Shown here: positions 23,736-35,107 of the stretch, piece by piece
How the letters are laid out: each line of letters starts with the position of its first letter
Numbering within the stretch: the first letter of the stretch is position 1
Source: Nereocystis luetkeana
Taxonomy: Eukaryota > Sar > Phaeophyceae > Laminariales > Laminariaceae
Direction: 5' to 3'
Assembly: GCA_031213475.1 (NCBI GenBank)
Contig: JARUPZ010000007.1
Coordinates: forward strand, 2,563,457-2,627,456
DNA: 64,000 bases
The notes under the pieces: model-generated
Database searches by the model: none
The model's input: the letters and a program-made list of their open reading frames with translations, nothing else
Told to the model about the DNA's origin: nothing
Made by a program: the position numbers and the translations under genes

Positions 23736-23744
23736 TCGTTTGCT

Positions 23745-24285
23745 TTGGACTGCATAAGTTTTTGCGAGACATCTACAGAGCCGATTTTTTTACCAATGCG
23801 GCATCTACAGAAGCGAAAGGTTTTGCGCTGTCCGATCAGGTATGTATTGTCGTAAGCTGTCTCAAACTGACCTCGGTGGTCGTGCTGCAAGGCGTTTGTG
23901 AGGCTCTCGCATCGCTGTCGCGTATGCGTTTCAAGTTCAGCTGTGTGTGTGGGTGTATGTTTTGTGTTTCTTATCACATTGCCTCATCACATACCATGTA
24001 CCTGGTAACGTACTTGGAACGCGCACGTCCTACGTACCGCGAGTATGGAGCACCCTTGCTCCAGTACCTCTTTGGTCGTAGTGGGGGGTGCGTGTTCGGA
24101 GTAATTATCCAAACAGTCTACAACATGCGTCTGTCTGTCTGCCGGCCGTATCGCGAGACCTGGATATTACCTATATCTCATCAACGCGGCTTCTACAGAA
24201 GCGGACGAGCTTGGCCTAGCGTGTGCAGCTTGTTTCATTACAACCCGTCTCGAGTTGCCAGCGCTGGCCGTGCTGCAGTACGTAT
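23745..24285 (+). CDS. Two duplicated coding modules, function unknown
   Basis: The frame at about 23768-23890 reads NAASTEAKGFALSDQ and ends VVVLQ. The frame at about 24150-24273 reads INAASTEADELGLACAACF and ends PALAVLQ. The shared NAASTEA and the terminal VLQ are separated by exactly 22 residues in both, about 380 bp apart, and both are preceded by CTGT microsatellite. Conserved spacing in one reading frame argues for duplicated exons of a real or recently decayed gene. The second ends at a possible donor (CTGCA|GTACGT), which the first lacks. No family recognised. Confidence 0.45.
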
Positions 24286-24289
24286 TGTT

Positions 24290-26138
24290 TTGTTTCGATT
24301 ATTCTCGTTCAGCCACTTTTTATTTCGTTTTACTTCTGACGACCTTAAGGGTCAGTTTCTAACGTAACACTTCGTATGGAATCGAACGCACACGGCCAAC
24401 TGCAAACCACGGCCCAACACTACTCCGGCAAGTGCTACCGCCGTGAACTACGTGTAGCTGTTAAAATCGTTGTTCTTGCCTTCTTGTATTGTGGCATCAG
24501 TACCTCTTGCGTCAAGGGCTGAACTCATTACTCCAATAGTAAAGCGATAATCGGGCCATAACCAACCGTGCTTAACCCCTTTAGTACCGCAGTCCCGATT
24601 TGGGGACAAACCTCAATAATTCCAAGTTATTTGTCCCCAAAACGGCACTGGGGTCCTAAAAGAGTGAAAAAGGGGGCTGAAGCGAGTCGACAGCACAGGC
24701 CGGCCCAAGCGCAACGCCACAAAATGCGTCAGCCACGAATGCCGCATGCAATAGCGCTAGTTGAACGTCACACAATCGGTATCATACTGACCGTAGTGAT
24801 CAGCGGAAAAGGTTTACACGGCCTGTTTTTTTTGTGTTGTTGTGAGGACCTAGGGCTGGCGCTAACGGCGAAGTTGCGTCCTGACCGACCGCAGGCCTCC
24901 AAAGAGGTCAACCATAGTCAGATGTTTCTGTAAGAAGAACCATTTTTTTTAAATTTTCTGAACGAATCCGTTCCAGGTACTCCAACGCATGTCTGTGAAA
25001 TTCTTCGCGCAAATATTCGAAGAACTCACTGCGTAGGACCAATACCAAGTTCCGGGAAATGTTTAGCGACAAAAAAGGATCATATACGTATTAAAACTAC
25101 AGTAGGCAACGCCGTACAATTCACACTTTTACCGCACAAGCTTTCGACGAGTGTAGTTTCCGCCAGGGCCTTGGGATCCCTTAAGGCTCGAATATCGGGT
25201 GAACAAAAAAACGACGTATTACGGGGCTAAAAAAACAAACAACAAGGAAAGCACCATTCGGGCCGTCAGAGGTTCACAAAAAACGCCCGCAAACTTTCAG
25301 GACATATTATCTCGAAAACACGTCGAGGACCTCCGACGCTTGAAAACATTATTGAGTTCAGCTTGAACCATGACGTTGCCAGCTCTGTGAATCGATTCGA
25401 CACAGCGATGGTCATGATCTAGCAAGAACGCCAACAACACGCGAATCTATGAAACCTTGCGTGCTGCAGCCCTGTATACCGACGCTGTACTGCATGCCGT
25501 ATGCTCTTTCTCACCTTTTTTTCCTCGGCCGCACCATCCCCTTCCCGTAATACGGTACCGCCGGATTCGACATTATCAGCGGCAGTCGTGCCCGGCAGCG
25601 AGGCTTTGTCGGCCTTCCTCGCCTATGGCGTTCTCTTTCGAACAAACCGGAAGGCTTCCTGTTGCGGATGAGCGCGTTGTTTTTTTTAATTGTTCGATTA
25701 TTTTCGTCTGACACACGGTGTGGGCCCCACGATTCGGCTCCGTCATGAGTGAACTAACATGAGGGGAGCCAAATCCGCAGGCTCACTCATCAGCGCGAGT
25801 ATATTATCTAAATACGTGGAGGCTGGGAAAGGGTGGAATGACTACGCATCGCTATATATGCTGCGCTCCACGACGTGACCAGCTACGGAGCGAGCCCTAC
25901 GAGCGCAGGATTTTTGGGAGCGTTCTCGTTGGCTTGCGCCTGGTAGGCACGCCCACGATAATGGGCTCAGTGCAAAACCCCATGTGATGCAGTCGCCCGA
26001 AATACAAAATGTCGTAGTTTGGCTAAGGCGGAGCAGGGTCTATGGATAGGAATGGCGCACAGCGTCGCTCGCACTCTTGCGCACAGCGCTTGGGGGAACA
26101 TTTTTGCGCGTATTATATGCTGTACAATACTCGTAGTG
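24290..26138. other. Intergenic, no gene recognised
   Basis: Holds the M2 MITE at 24576-24664 and otherwise unique sequence. Short open frames lack splice context. Confidence 0.6.
24576..24664. mobile_element. M2 MITE (piggyBac-like ends), copy 2
   Basis: 89-bp foldback directly after TTAA (24572-24575). Left arm CCCCTTTAGTACCGCAGTCC, right arm ending GGGGTCCTAAAAGAG. The right TTAA is mutated. Confidence 0.8.
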
Positions 26139-26313
26139 GTCTCTCTATAGGGCCGGTTGGGTAGTGCCGGCTGCCCGCTATAGTTCCGGGGGAATCGCTT
26201 GGCACAGATGGGATCAACCAGTTTGGCAGTAGTGTGCGGAGTAGTTAGTGCCGGTTGGCGCTATATACAGTGCAGGTAGTGGTGGCTGGCGCATATATAC
26301 CGGCACTATAGAA
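26139..26313. mobile_element. M3 foldback element, copy 1
   Basis: Ends TCTCTCTATAGGGCCGG and CCGGCACTATAGAAAGA are inverted repeats about 170 bp apart. Inside are further GTGCCGG and GCGCTATATA words. A second copy, interrupted by M1, is at 41198-41593. Confidence 0.55.
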
Positions 26314-26739
26314 AGACAAATACAGCAACGGTCGTCAGAGTCCGGGTCCGAGTCGTCAGGACTCAGTCGTTGACTCGCGAGTCCGAGTCAATTGGAAGTA
26401 CCGAGCCCCTACGGCACTCAAAGTCGACATTATTACTGAGTCCTCGCGAAGTCTCTGGCGTACCGAAAACTGGAATGGCTCGGTCCTCGCGATTCCCGTC
26501 TAGGGTACCCGATGCTGAAACGACTGGTACCCGAAGGTGTTGCGGTACTCTGACGACCTTCGAACTACTGTGCGAACCATTATTCACACAGCGGAAACGT
26601 CATACCGGTGTGTTGAACGCTGATGCCAAAACAAAATCTCGATAGGAACCTGTGAGACAAGACTGCTGCATATATATGCCGCGGTTCAGAAATTACAGCT
26701 TGAGCGCCAGCAGGTTGGACCGCAGGGGTGGACATGAAA

Positions 26740-27080
26740 TATGGACTACCAACTAAACTTTCCAGGGTACTCCGCGGGACGCCTTTTCGACTCCGGGATC
26801 ATACGTACGAGTAACCCGCGGGGACCAGCTACCCCGGGAGTTCACAGCACTATTTGTAAGGTATCTGGCCCTCGTGGGCCTCTCCGGGACGAGATTCAGC
26901 CACCACGGGACTCCACGGGAAATAGTTCGTACGATATCTAGCCGAGACGGGACTCGACGAGATTGTTTGTGCGGGATCCGGTCACCGTGGTACTCGCCGG
27001 GACGGGATCCAGCCACGAGGGGGCAAACACAGGATTGTTAGTGCGGGATCCGACTACCGTGATACCACACGGGATTTTTG
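26740..27080. repeat. Degenerate GGGATC-rich tandem repeat, block 1
   Basis: Units of roughly 70-90 bp share TGCGGGATCC, GCCGGGACGGGA and CCACGGGACTC. A related block lies at 27890-28065. Confidence 0.55.
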
Positions 27081-27889
27081 TGCGTACGGCATTCAAAGAG
27101 CAGGGTACTCAACGAAAATCGTTTATTATGCTGGACATTTATTTGATAATACCCGCGCGAAAAACACTCTTTTACGTCACTGGATATTCCATGACTTTTT
27201 TATACCATGTTCACTAGGACTGGGTATTGTGGTAGCTCTGACCAGGAGAAGGATCCCCGACTCCAACAACAGCCAGGAACCCGGATTCGACCAGGATTTT
27301 GGTGGGGGTGCGCCCGGAGGACCCCACTGGAGGCGGCCTGCCAGAGGCCCGCTTTCCACTCAAAAACACGTTGGTTTCGGGCCGTATCTCAAAGGCACTG
27401 ATTAGGTCAGCGGTGGTCGATTGCCTCGGGAAACAGTCGAAAGGGCGAACAAAATATACGGTGATTCGGAATGTTCCTGCGGTGTTTTATGTCTTCTTGT
27501 TTTCTCAAGCGCACGTTTCGATTGGTTTCCGTCGTATCATGAGGCGTTTAAGTGGGACGCGCGTAAACATCGTGGAATCTTAGCACCTCTCTCAACCAAG
27601 AGGAGAGATGCTGCCAGGACCGGTGTACGCCCAGTAGGCGCTGTCCCAGTGCCGAGCCCTAAGATGTGCAGAGCTATTACCATTAGACTCAAACTAAATA
27701 ATACAAGTTTTGTTTGGAAGAAAACATTCGATACCATAGTATATATATAAAAAAGAGGCACAAGACAATCGAACACGGAATTGGACGCTTGTACGTGCCC
27801 TGTGTTGGTGCCTCGTTCTCTGGCGGGCGATTATCATTTTACGTGTCAGCAAGATTCGACGTTATCGTTTTCACGGCATTCGAGATATT
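27081..27889. other. No gene recognised
   Basis: Unique sequence with short open frames on both strands. Nothing supported. Confidence 0.5.
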
Positions 27890-28065
27890 ATTATCAATAT
27901 TGCGGGACGCGTTTGTGCGGGAACGGGATCTGGGTATTTACGCGGGGGTCGTTTAGTGCGGGGGCGAGATAGTATACGTTTTTGCTCCTTGGCGCGGGAG
28001 CGGGATATAAATAGGTTTTCGCGGTGCTTTTTTTTTAATGCGGGAGCGGGATATATCCCATACAC
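27890..28065. repeat. Degenerate GCGGGAGCGGGAT repeat, block 2
   Basis: Four to five spaced occurrences of TGCGGGA(A/G)CGGGAT or GCGGGGGCGAGAT, related to block 1. Confidence 0.55.
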
Positions 28066-28099
28066 CACGAGACCTCGAGATAATTCCAAGCCCCGCGCA

Positions 28100-30273
28100 A
28101 TACCGCGGGAAAAATCTTGAGGAATGCCCTGATTATTGGTATTGTGCGAGTGGTGCAGAATAACGCCTTCGGTATACCGCTTGGAGCGTACAGGGAATAG
28201 GAGGTGTTTGTGCTTGACGACGCCACAGACGCAGGCCCCGCGATGGCGGGTAGGGTTGTGTCGTATACAGTCGTAGGACAAACGGAGTACCTCCACGCGG
28301 GAGTTTTGTAGGAGGCCCTTCTCCCTCTGGGGATTGGCCTCTGCCACCAGCTGCCGTAGGATACCTTGAAAAACTCTTACGGGGAACTATAGTTATCGGG
28401 ACCCACCATGTACACCAAAACTATATACTCCAGTATTTTAATGATAACTTTCGGTCCTGATGGCTATGTCCCACCGTACGACTACTGGACATATCAATGT
28501 TAGCGCTGTAGACGCATTTACTGCTTGCTGCGCACGGTATCCCGAAAAACAAAAAACAAAAAACACGTGTCCGTATCATTGAGGCGCACGGGGGAGGGAC
28601 AGGATACAACCTATTAGGCGATGACACCAAGCGTGAAGGGTGAGTTCATCGTCCATCCGAGAAACGGAGGGAATGTTAAGCTCGTCCTTCAAGAAGGGGT
28701 GGCAAGCAAGTCCTGCACAAGAAAAAAACAAACAAACTGCCGCGAACAAGCCGGAGGTTTTTGGCCCCCTTACCGAAACAATCTGTTTCGTGTTACGTGT
28801 ACCACGCAAGGATGTGGACCGGTCGCCGTTGTAGGGAAATCGTTCTCGCGCGGTAAGCACCCAGCACAATTTAATCAAGAAGCCCGAGGACGTGACCTCG
28901 AAGGTAATCGGGCTGTCCGTGCTCGGTGATGCCCCACAAGGAGGCAGCGCATCGCAAAACCCTGTCGCCGTCAAACCACATCGCGCGACATGCAGGGTTC
29001 TTACGGTCGGTACTTCGGAAGAGACCATGCCCAGCGTAACATAAAAACGACAGGGTGCGTCACCACGCTCGGAAGAGAAACATAGACGCAAGCACATACT
29101 GTGGTCGAGCAAAAAGCTAATACGATTCACCTACTGTGCTCACCAAGAACGGGTTGATTGGCGGGGCGAACACGCCGAACAGCGGACAGGATTTTCCTTC
29201 CGGCAGGCTTCTCGGGGGACAATCGCAATACGTGCATGAGCGGAGAGGAGGAAGGGGGCGGGGGGGCGGGGGGGGGGGGGTGTACTCGATAGGAGAGATG
29301 TACTCGATATCATGCATGGCCTAGGTCGTATGGCGGGGGGGGGGTGTACTCGATAGGAGATATGTACTCGATCTCATGCGTATGGCCGTAGTCGTATGAC
29401 CATGTACACTCGCAAGGGGGCGGGGTATTTGTTCGGGCATGAGTAGATATTTCCCTCTACCCCCCTGTTGTCTTGTCTTCCGTCTGGCATTTTGTGTCGT
29501 GTTTATGTTGGTCCATCAGCTGGACATACCATGGGACTGATCGTACCAATAAGCGTTTGTCCCGTCGGGGACTCGGCCTGCACCCTGAGTGCATGCTTCT
29601 TTTGTTTAAGTTGTCCCTGTGTAGTTTCTTTCCTTCCTTTCTTTTCCTTTCTGTTGTTGTTTTCGTCCTTCTTTCGTATTTATTTGTGTTTTTACGGATG
29701 AATGTATACATAGGTATACCATGGACAGATTTCTGGTAATATTTTGTTGGACGATATACAAGATGGTTTACCACAGCTCGTTTGGACCGTTCCCTTCCGC
29801 GGTGGTACAGCGGTGCACCTATTATTTTGCGCTTTTACTTGTTTGTTTTCTCCCACCGAGACGCTTTTTTTTCAGTCTACTCTGTCATTACTATGGATGG
29901 ACTAGATTTCAGGGAAATGACCAAATGTGAGAACAACATCCTCATCATCAATATTATCATCATCATCATCGTCATCAATATCATCGTCACCATCATCATC
30001 ATCAATATCATCATCATCCTCAATATCAATACCATCATCAATACCATCATCACATCATCACAATCACAGCCTCATCCCCATCATCGTCACCTTCATCAGT
30101 ACCATATATCATCACTGGTATCATCCCAGTCATAAATAGGGCAAACACACAGACTCTCACCAGCTCGCCGGGTGCTTCGGCAGGCCGTCCGGCCCCCGCT
30201 CACTGATGTTCTCGGCCTGCCAAATGTCCGCGCAACATTCGCTGCCTTCGGAGTCGGAACTCGACGAAGAGTC
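28100..30273 (-). CDS. Candidate minus-strand multi-exon locus, function unknown
   Basis: Exon-like pieces, right to left. 30273-30161: acceptor GGAGGCGCAG, reads DSSSSSDSEGSECCADIWQA, donor GTGAGAG. A segment ending at 29144 before GTGAGC (FGVFAPPINPFL in one frame). About 28990-28766: GFCDALPPCGASPSTDSPIT to TKQIVS, donor GTAAGG. About 28725-28576: after a strong TTTTTTCTTGTGCAG acceptor, reads LACHPFLKDELNIPSVSRMD. About 28362-28130: acceptor CCTACGGCAG, reads LVAEANPQREKGLLQNSRVE. Same strand and good borders suggest one gene, but phases between pieces are not resolved and no domain is recognised. M1 copy d, two RC fragments and an ATC microsatellite fall between the pieces, where introns would be. 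Confidence 0.35.
28377..28480. mobile_element. M1 MITE, diverged copy d
   Basis: About 104 bp, ends TTACGGGGAACTATAGTTAT and GGCTATGTCCCACCGTA. The most diverged copy in the window. Confidence 0.7.
29281..29332 (-). mobile_element. RC element, short copy (first of two in a row)
   Basis: TGTACTCGATAGGAGAGATG to GGTCGTATG between G runs. Confidence 0.75.
29345..29415 (-). mobile_element. RC element, short copy (second of two in a row)
   Basis: Same terminal module, 12 bp after the previous copy, slightly longer (continues through GACCATGTACACTCGCA), again preceded by a G run. Confidence 0.75.
29935..30115. repeat. (ATC/ATT)n microsatellite
   Basis: About 180 bp of imperfect CATCAT/AATATCATC repeats. 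Confidence 0.9.
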
Positions 30274-30829
30274 CTGCGCCTCCAACCGGGGGGCAAAAAA
30301 ACGGGGGTGTTCGTCGCTTATTCGGCAAGTAGCCTTCGTTGCTCGAACGCCATTCACGCCTGACTGCACCTTCAGCTGTGTTCGCTATATCTTGCGCCAC
30401 ATGCCATGCCACGGGTGAATAGTCCACAGCAATATATCCGAACATGCCTCAATCGTGTTCCGTAGTTCCGTAGACCAAAAAAAGTGATGTCACAGCAAGC
30501 GGCAGTGCCTGGTTCAGGCGCTTTTCTTGACAAGGCAAGGTTGGATGGAGCCGGCCCGGCGCCACTGCCCTTCCGCACAGGGTTTGTTTTCTCTATCGCA
30601 CCCGCATCTGCATCTGAACCATTCCATCGGCGCGGGATGGTTACTCCGAACGGCGCTTGGGCATGTGGGCTTACGCGCGCATTGTATACATTGTATCCAC
30701 GATTTGTGGCGGCACCCCCCCTTGTTATAGCCCCCCCCTCTGCTTCCCGGGTGGGTGTGCCAAGTGTACCAACTTGTACCCATCGTACTGCTATCACCCC
30801 CCCTCTCGTCGATATCCTCCCCCTATTGT

Positions 30830-31340
30830 ATATAGGTTGGGTTGGCGTCAGTTGGCAACGACACTGTAAAACATGCCGCTCACTACGTGAGCTAGACAAA
30901 CCAGGGTACCGTTTTGTTTTTTTTGGCGGTCGCTCACAGCTGGTGGTCGAGATAGATCATTTCTGCGAGGTAAAGAACCTTTACTCCGCACAAGGGAATT
31001 GATCGTATCACGTAGTGTTCAAGGTGGGGCACCCAAGAGGCAGTTACATAGTACTCCCATTGCTGTCCCTGGAAGTGCCTACACCGGAAATTAAATTTAC
31101 TCATTGAAGCTGTCACCCATATGCAAGTCCGCCTCACAAGCGGTTCTTAGTAGGTTGCATCTTACCCTTCATGCGACTCGCCGGACACCTCACGGCGCTT
31201 CGCGCTTGGTGCAAGCAATGTCTGCCTGGTCGGTGAAAACCCGACATGCTCCGTCCCGGCATTGTAGGGATGCGAGGGTCTATGGTCATACGACTACGGC
31301 CATGCATGAGATCGAGTACATCTCTCCTATCGAGTACACC
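30830..31340 (+). mobile_element. RC element, full-length copy with target-site duplication
   Basis: About 510 bp from TATATAGGTTGGGTTGGCG to TCTCCTATCGAGTACA. CCCCCCCTCTCGTCGATATC lies just before it (from 30797) and CCCCCCCTCGTCGATATC just after it (from 31338), a direct repeat expected from target-primed integration. This copy gives the uninterrupted reference for the LINE insertion at 8850. Confidence 0.85.
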
Positions 31341-31619
31341 CCCCCCTCGTCGATATCACCCCCCAACAGAAGCCACCCCCCGTTGAAAACAAAACAAGAC
31401 TTTAGTAAAACGTGTCTGCTATCACGGCGGGGGGCGAGGCGTTGGATACATTCCCCCCTACCACGGAAAACCACCACGGGCGATTGGCCGAAATAAATGA
31501 ACACGCAAAGTTATTACCACCCGAGGTGGTTTCTTACGTCGTACCTGGTATTCGGTAAGGTTTTGGAGGTTTAAGTTAACGTACACAAGTGTCGGGTAAA
31601 CGGGTACGTACCCGGGTGT

Positions 31620-32175
31620 GTTCGTTTTATAAAGGATAGACCACTGAGCTACTCAGTCAGCGCTGGCTAAGTAGCTCAGAGGTCTATCCTTTATAATCGA
31701 ACAAAAGAAGTCCGGGGTTGAGTAAAAGAACTCACGACTAGGGAGGGGGACAATATGAAGGAAAAACCAGGCGCTGATTAGGGGCTTGATCAACCCCGGA
31801 GGATGTTATCGGCGGGAGGCCGTATCGAGCCCAAAGGTGCTTATTTTGTTCGTTTTATAAAGGATAGACCACTGAGCTACTCAGTCAGGCTAGTCAGCGG
31901 CTGGTTTTTCCTTCATATTGTCCCCCTCCCTAGTCGTGAGTTATTTTACTCAAGTGGTTCACTCCACTTCCGACTTTCTGGTCGAGTGTTCGTTTATCGT
32001 GGTTCTCTCCACCTGATTCCCCTTTTTCTACCCACGGTAGAAAAAGCGGATATACGACGTCTGGCGGGACTCGAACCCCGGACTTCTTTTGTTCGTTTCT
32101 AAAGGATAGACCACTGAGCTACTCAGTCAGCAGCTGACTGAGTAGCTCAGTGGTCTATCCTTTATAAAACGAACA
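31620..32175. mobile_element. Palindromic element built from a tRNA-like module
   Basis: A module of about 42 bp, GACTGAGTAGCTCAGTGGTC followed by TATCCTTTATAAAACGAAC (or its inverse), occurs at 31620-31661, 31662-31702, 31848-31889, 32090-32131 and 32132-32175. The first and last copies are terminal inverted repeats. Adjacent pairs form near-perfect hairpins. The minus-strand reading 32131-32057 continues through GGGGTTCGAGTCCCGCC, a B box, so the source was tRNA-like. A second inverted pair joins 31721-31776 to 31902-31955 (GGGAGGGGGACAATATGAAG). No tRNA fold with intact stems is present. Confidence 0.8.
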
Positions 32176-32776
32176 GGGTGTGCCTCCAGTAACTACGGTA
32201 CAGTTACAGTAGTACTGTAAATACGTACCTTACCTAACACAGCCTTGTAAGTTTGAGTTTCACCCCCTTCCGTGGTGGAGTTTACACCTCACCTCCTCGG
32301 AGGCTCCCGGTCGCGATGGCGGCCCCGGCGTGCTCGCTTCGTTGGTATCAGCATTCCATGTTATGAATATTATGGGGACAAACGCAGCCATTATGGATAA
32401 GGCGGCATCCGCTCGAGGCGACGCCTACTGGCAACATAACGGTGGGCATAAGGAAGAGGAAGGGCAGGAGGACGTGCGAGAGGCACCAACGACGACAGCG
32501 GTACTCGAGCAAGCAAAGGTCTGAGGACGAAGCAAAATACTATCATCGTGTTGTGTCACTTTTTCAAAGGGGAGCGGAGGGGGAGGGGGGGGGGGGCTGC
32601 GGTACGATATCTTCTCGACACAGTAAACCGTGCACCAACCAAATAACCGTCGAATCTCGCTTGATCGGCTTCGCCGAAACCACTGCAGCATGCAATGTTT
32701 GAATGAACAAGCAGTTGTAGTAGAACCCGAGTATCATGGTAAGGAAATGGAATGCAGGAATACTATCTGCACTGGC
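32176..32776. other. No gene recognised
   Basis: Unique sequence with one short G run. The 86- to 99-codon open frames have no supporting signal. Confidence 0.5.
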
Positions 32777-32885
32777 TATTACGGGGGACCATAGTTCGTA
32801 GGAACCAATATTGTTAGTAAAAATGGATAAATATACAGGTTTTTATGTATACCATAGGTTACATCAACTATGGTCCCCCGTAATA
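32777..32885. mobile_element. M1 MITE, copy e
   Basis: 109 bp, intact TATTACGGGGGACCATAGTT ends flanked by TA. Only about 37 bp separates it from copy f. Confidence 0.9.
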
Positions 32886-32921
32886 GGAAGGCAGCAGCTT
32901 CTCTTGTTCAGGAGGCTTATG

Positions 32922-33033
32922 TTATTACGGGGGACCATAGTTAACAGGACCTATGGTATCCATAAAAAAAACTATATGCTTAAACATTTTTACTCACAAT
33001 ATTTGGTCCTGTTAACTATGGCCCCCCGTAATA
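32922..33033. mobile_element. M1 MITE, copy f
   Basis: About 112 bp, nearly identical to copy c, including GTTAACAGGACC subterminal arms. Confidence 0.9.
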
Positions 33034-33080
33034 GTGTTGTTTTCGTATTGTTCCTCTTCATGATGAGAGATGGAAGGGAG

Positions 33081-33420
33081 CTTTTTTTTTTTTTTTTTTC
33101 TCGTCCCATTTATTATCTTCGCACATCTTCTTCTCTCTCTCCTTCCAACTCGTAACTCAGATCCGGGGTCACATAGCAGGCTCTTCCCGCTCCCCTCCCG
33201 CTACGGCACGCGCCTTCATTTTTATCGCGAGAAGATTTCAGCATTTTCTTCCCTCGTCGACTCGCATCGAATTGTGCCTGCCCACGCTGCAAGGCGCTCT
33301 CAACAATTGAATCCTTTTTTTATTTTTGCAAATAACGTCAAAGTCCGACCCACCTGGGGCTCGAGCCCAGGACTCAAACAAGTAGAATTCGAGGTTAACC
33401 ACTTGAACCACCGGGGCGAC
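33081..33420 (-). mobile_element. SINE-1 copy 2, full length with poly(A) tail
   Basis: Reads on the minus strand from a tRNA-like head at 33420 (A box GTGGTTCAAGTGGTTAACC, B box TGGGCTCGAGCC) to a homopolymer A tail (T run at 33081-33099). Highly similar to 1206-1545. Confidence 0.85.
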
Positions 33421-33878
33421 CGGCTTTGAGAGTGGTCGGATACGGGTTTTGATTCAAGGCATCAAGCCCACTCTGCCCTCCTTCTATTGACCCGCCAGAC
33501 GGGTAAATACACTTGTCCGAGGAAATTCCTCGGGCGCTTGTCCGCTCTTCTCCTATCGGCTATCCTAACCATTGTACTGCAAGGGAGACTTTCAGAGCCC
33601 CTGCAATACTCTTGGGGTGTTACGGGGCTTTGATACTTCGGCTATCCCATGGCTATTCTATAATCCAATACTACTGCGTAACAGTACTACTCTGTACCAC
33701 TGCTGTACCAGGTGCCAGCATAAGTCAGGTCCTTTCCCTGGGGACGATAGGCTCGTGCGCAACAGCAGCTGCTGAGCAGCAGCAGTGTACGGCACCTACG
33801 GCGGGGCATACCTACCACCCTCGGCGGTAATACAAGCAACATTTATATATTATTATGAAAACCACGCGTTCCTTATAT
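33421..33878. other. No gene recognised
   Basis: Unique sequence. No coding or repeat structure beyond short CAG words near 33770. Confidence 0.5.
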
Positions 33879-34708
33879 TTACACCCGAAGTCGCACAGCA
33901 GTATCGTGTTCTCGCTCACGGTGACTTCGAGCGCACGGCGCCGAAACGTACGCCTTTTCTCGCAACTCTCTAGCATTCGAGATCCCCTTGTTCCCCGCAT
34001 CGCGAATTTCTTTGCTCGTTGCGTTCAACCTCGTTATCTCTACAGACTCGGCAGAGCGATACTGACCAGTACGCACGAAGTCCATCTCTTTAGAATCGTG
34101 TTTTCGCGAGCATGTTGTCGTACTTCGAAAAAAAACTCTCTACCAGTTGTTGGTGGATCGGCACAAAGAAAATTAGATGACACGCCCACTCGTACAGCAG
34201 TGGAAACTCCCAAATCTGAGGAAAGCTCGAGGCGGTAAATAAATGCTGGGTTATCTTCATCCCCCTCATCAGCAATCTCACTCTCCCCGAACGCGGATTC
34301 AGCGTACTGCTCTAGCTCGGCCCTAAAACTCTCATCTTGGTTCACCTTCGAATACAGGCCTAGAGTAATCCTATCTTTTTTTTCTGTTGTGGTTGCCTCA
34401 GCCTGCGTCAGGTCTCCCATGAGGATTATACGAAAGTCGTTTTCGAGCTCAGTCCGGGGCGACCACGCGTATCGTTCAGACCACAACACAACAACCAGAA
34501 AAGCCCGCGCAAACTCTTGGCCTACCGCATGCTCACAAGCATCACTCGCACCCGCCCACTTGCCCCGGTAAAACGAACTACATGCTATCCGAGCTATGCT
34601 CAGAGGGAGATGCTGATGCTGATTCGCCCATTTCTTCCATCGCTCCGCGGTCTTTCCGAAGAAGCTGCAGCTGTTGTCCTTGTCGAAACTCTTCATGAAA
34701 ATGTTGAG
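33879..34708 (-). pseudogene. hAT-like transposase, C-terminal part, frameshifted
   Basis: A likely acceptor (CCGCTGGCAG) precedes LNIFMKSFDKDNSCSFFGKT and ERWKKWANQHQHLPLS. At about 34205-34230 the reading moves to another frame with WEFPLLYEWACHLIFFVPIH and QQLVESFFSKYDNMLAKTR, which matches the hAT C-terminal dimerisation motif in position and character. A third frame continues with KEMDFVRTGQYRSAESVEIT. At least two frameshifts make it non-functional as assembled. It lies directly downstream, in transcriptional sense, of the LINE insertion and of the N-terminal part at 39655-40483. Confidence 0.5.
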
Positions 34709-35107
34709 CTGCCAGCGGCACGGAAACAAAAAGGAGAGAAGGGGTGCATGCGAGGCGACGATTCGGACGAAAAAAGGAGGCAACGGCGGTCGTGCGGTGG
34801 AGGTGGAGGGAATATAAGAAGTAGGATCACATACATCTGAAAAAACATCATTGTTGTTGTGCGTACTCACTTTGTATGATATAACGAAATGCTTCATTCA
34901 CGTCAAATATCTACCTCCGTAGGCACAAACGCAAGGAATGTTTCGTCATTAATATCAGTACCCGATTGACCCTTATATTCCCGTCCCAAGTGGTGTGTAC
35001 GAGTACAAACCAAATCTACGACTACGTACGAGTATTATCTTGAAGAAATAAATATCAACGAAGACCCAACATATACCAAATAGTCGGACACCAGAGCCGC
35101 ACCAGGT

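Noticed and set aside
31300-31345. 5S rRNA-derived sequence (ACTACGGCCAT near the RC terminus)
   Set aside because: Only about ten bases resemble the 5S start; none of the 5S internal promoter elements follow.
32057-32131. A functional tRNA gene on the minus strand
   Set aside because: B box present, but the T stem has two mismatches, no normal D or anticodon arm forms, and it is part of a palindromic repeat.
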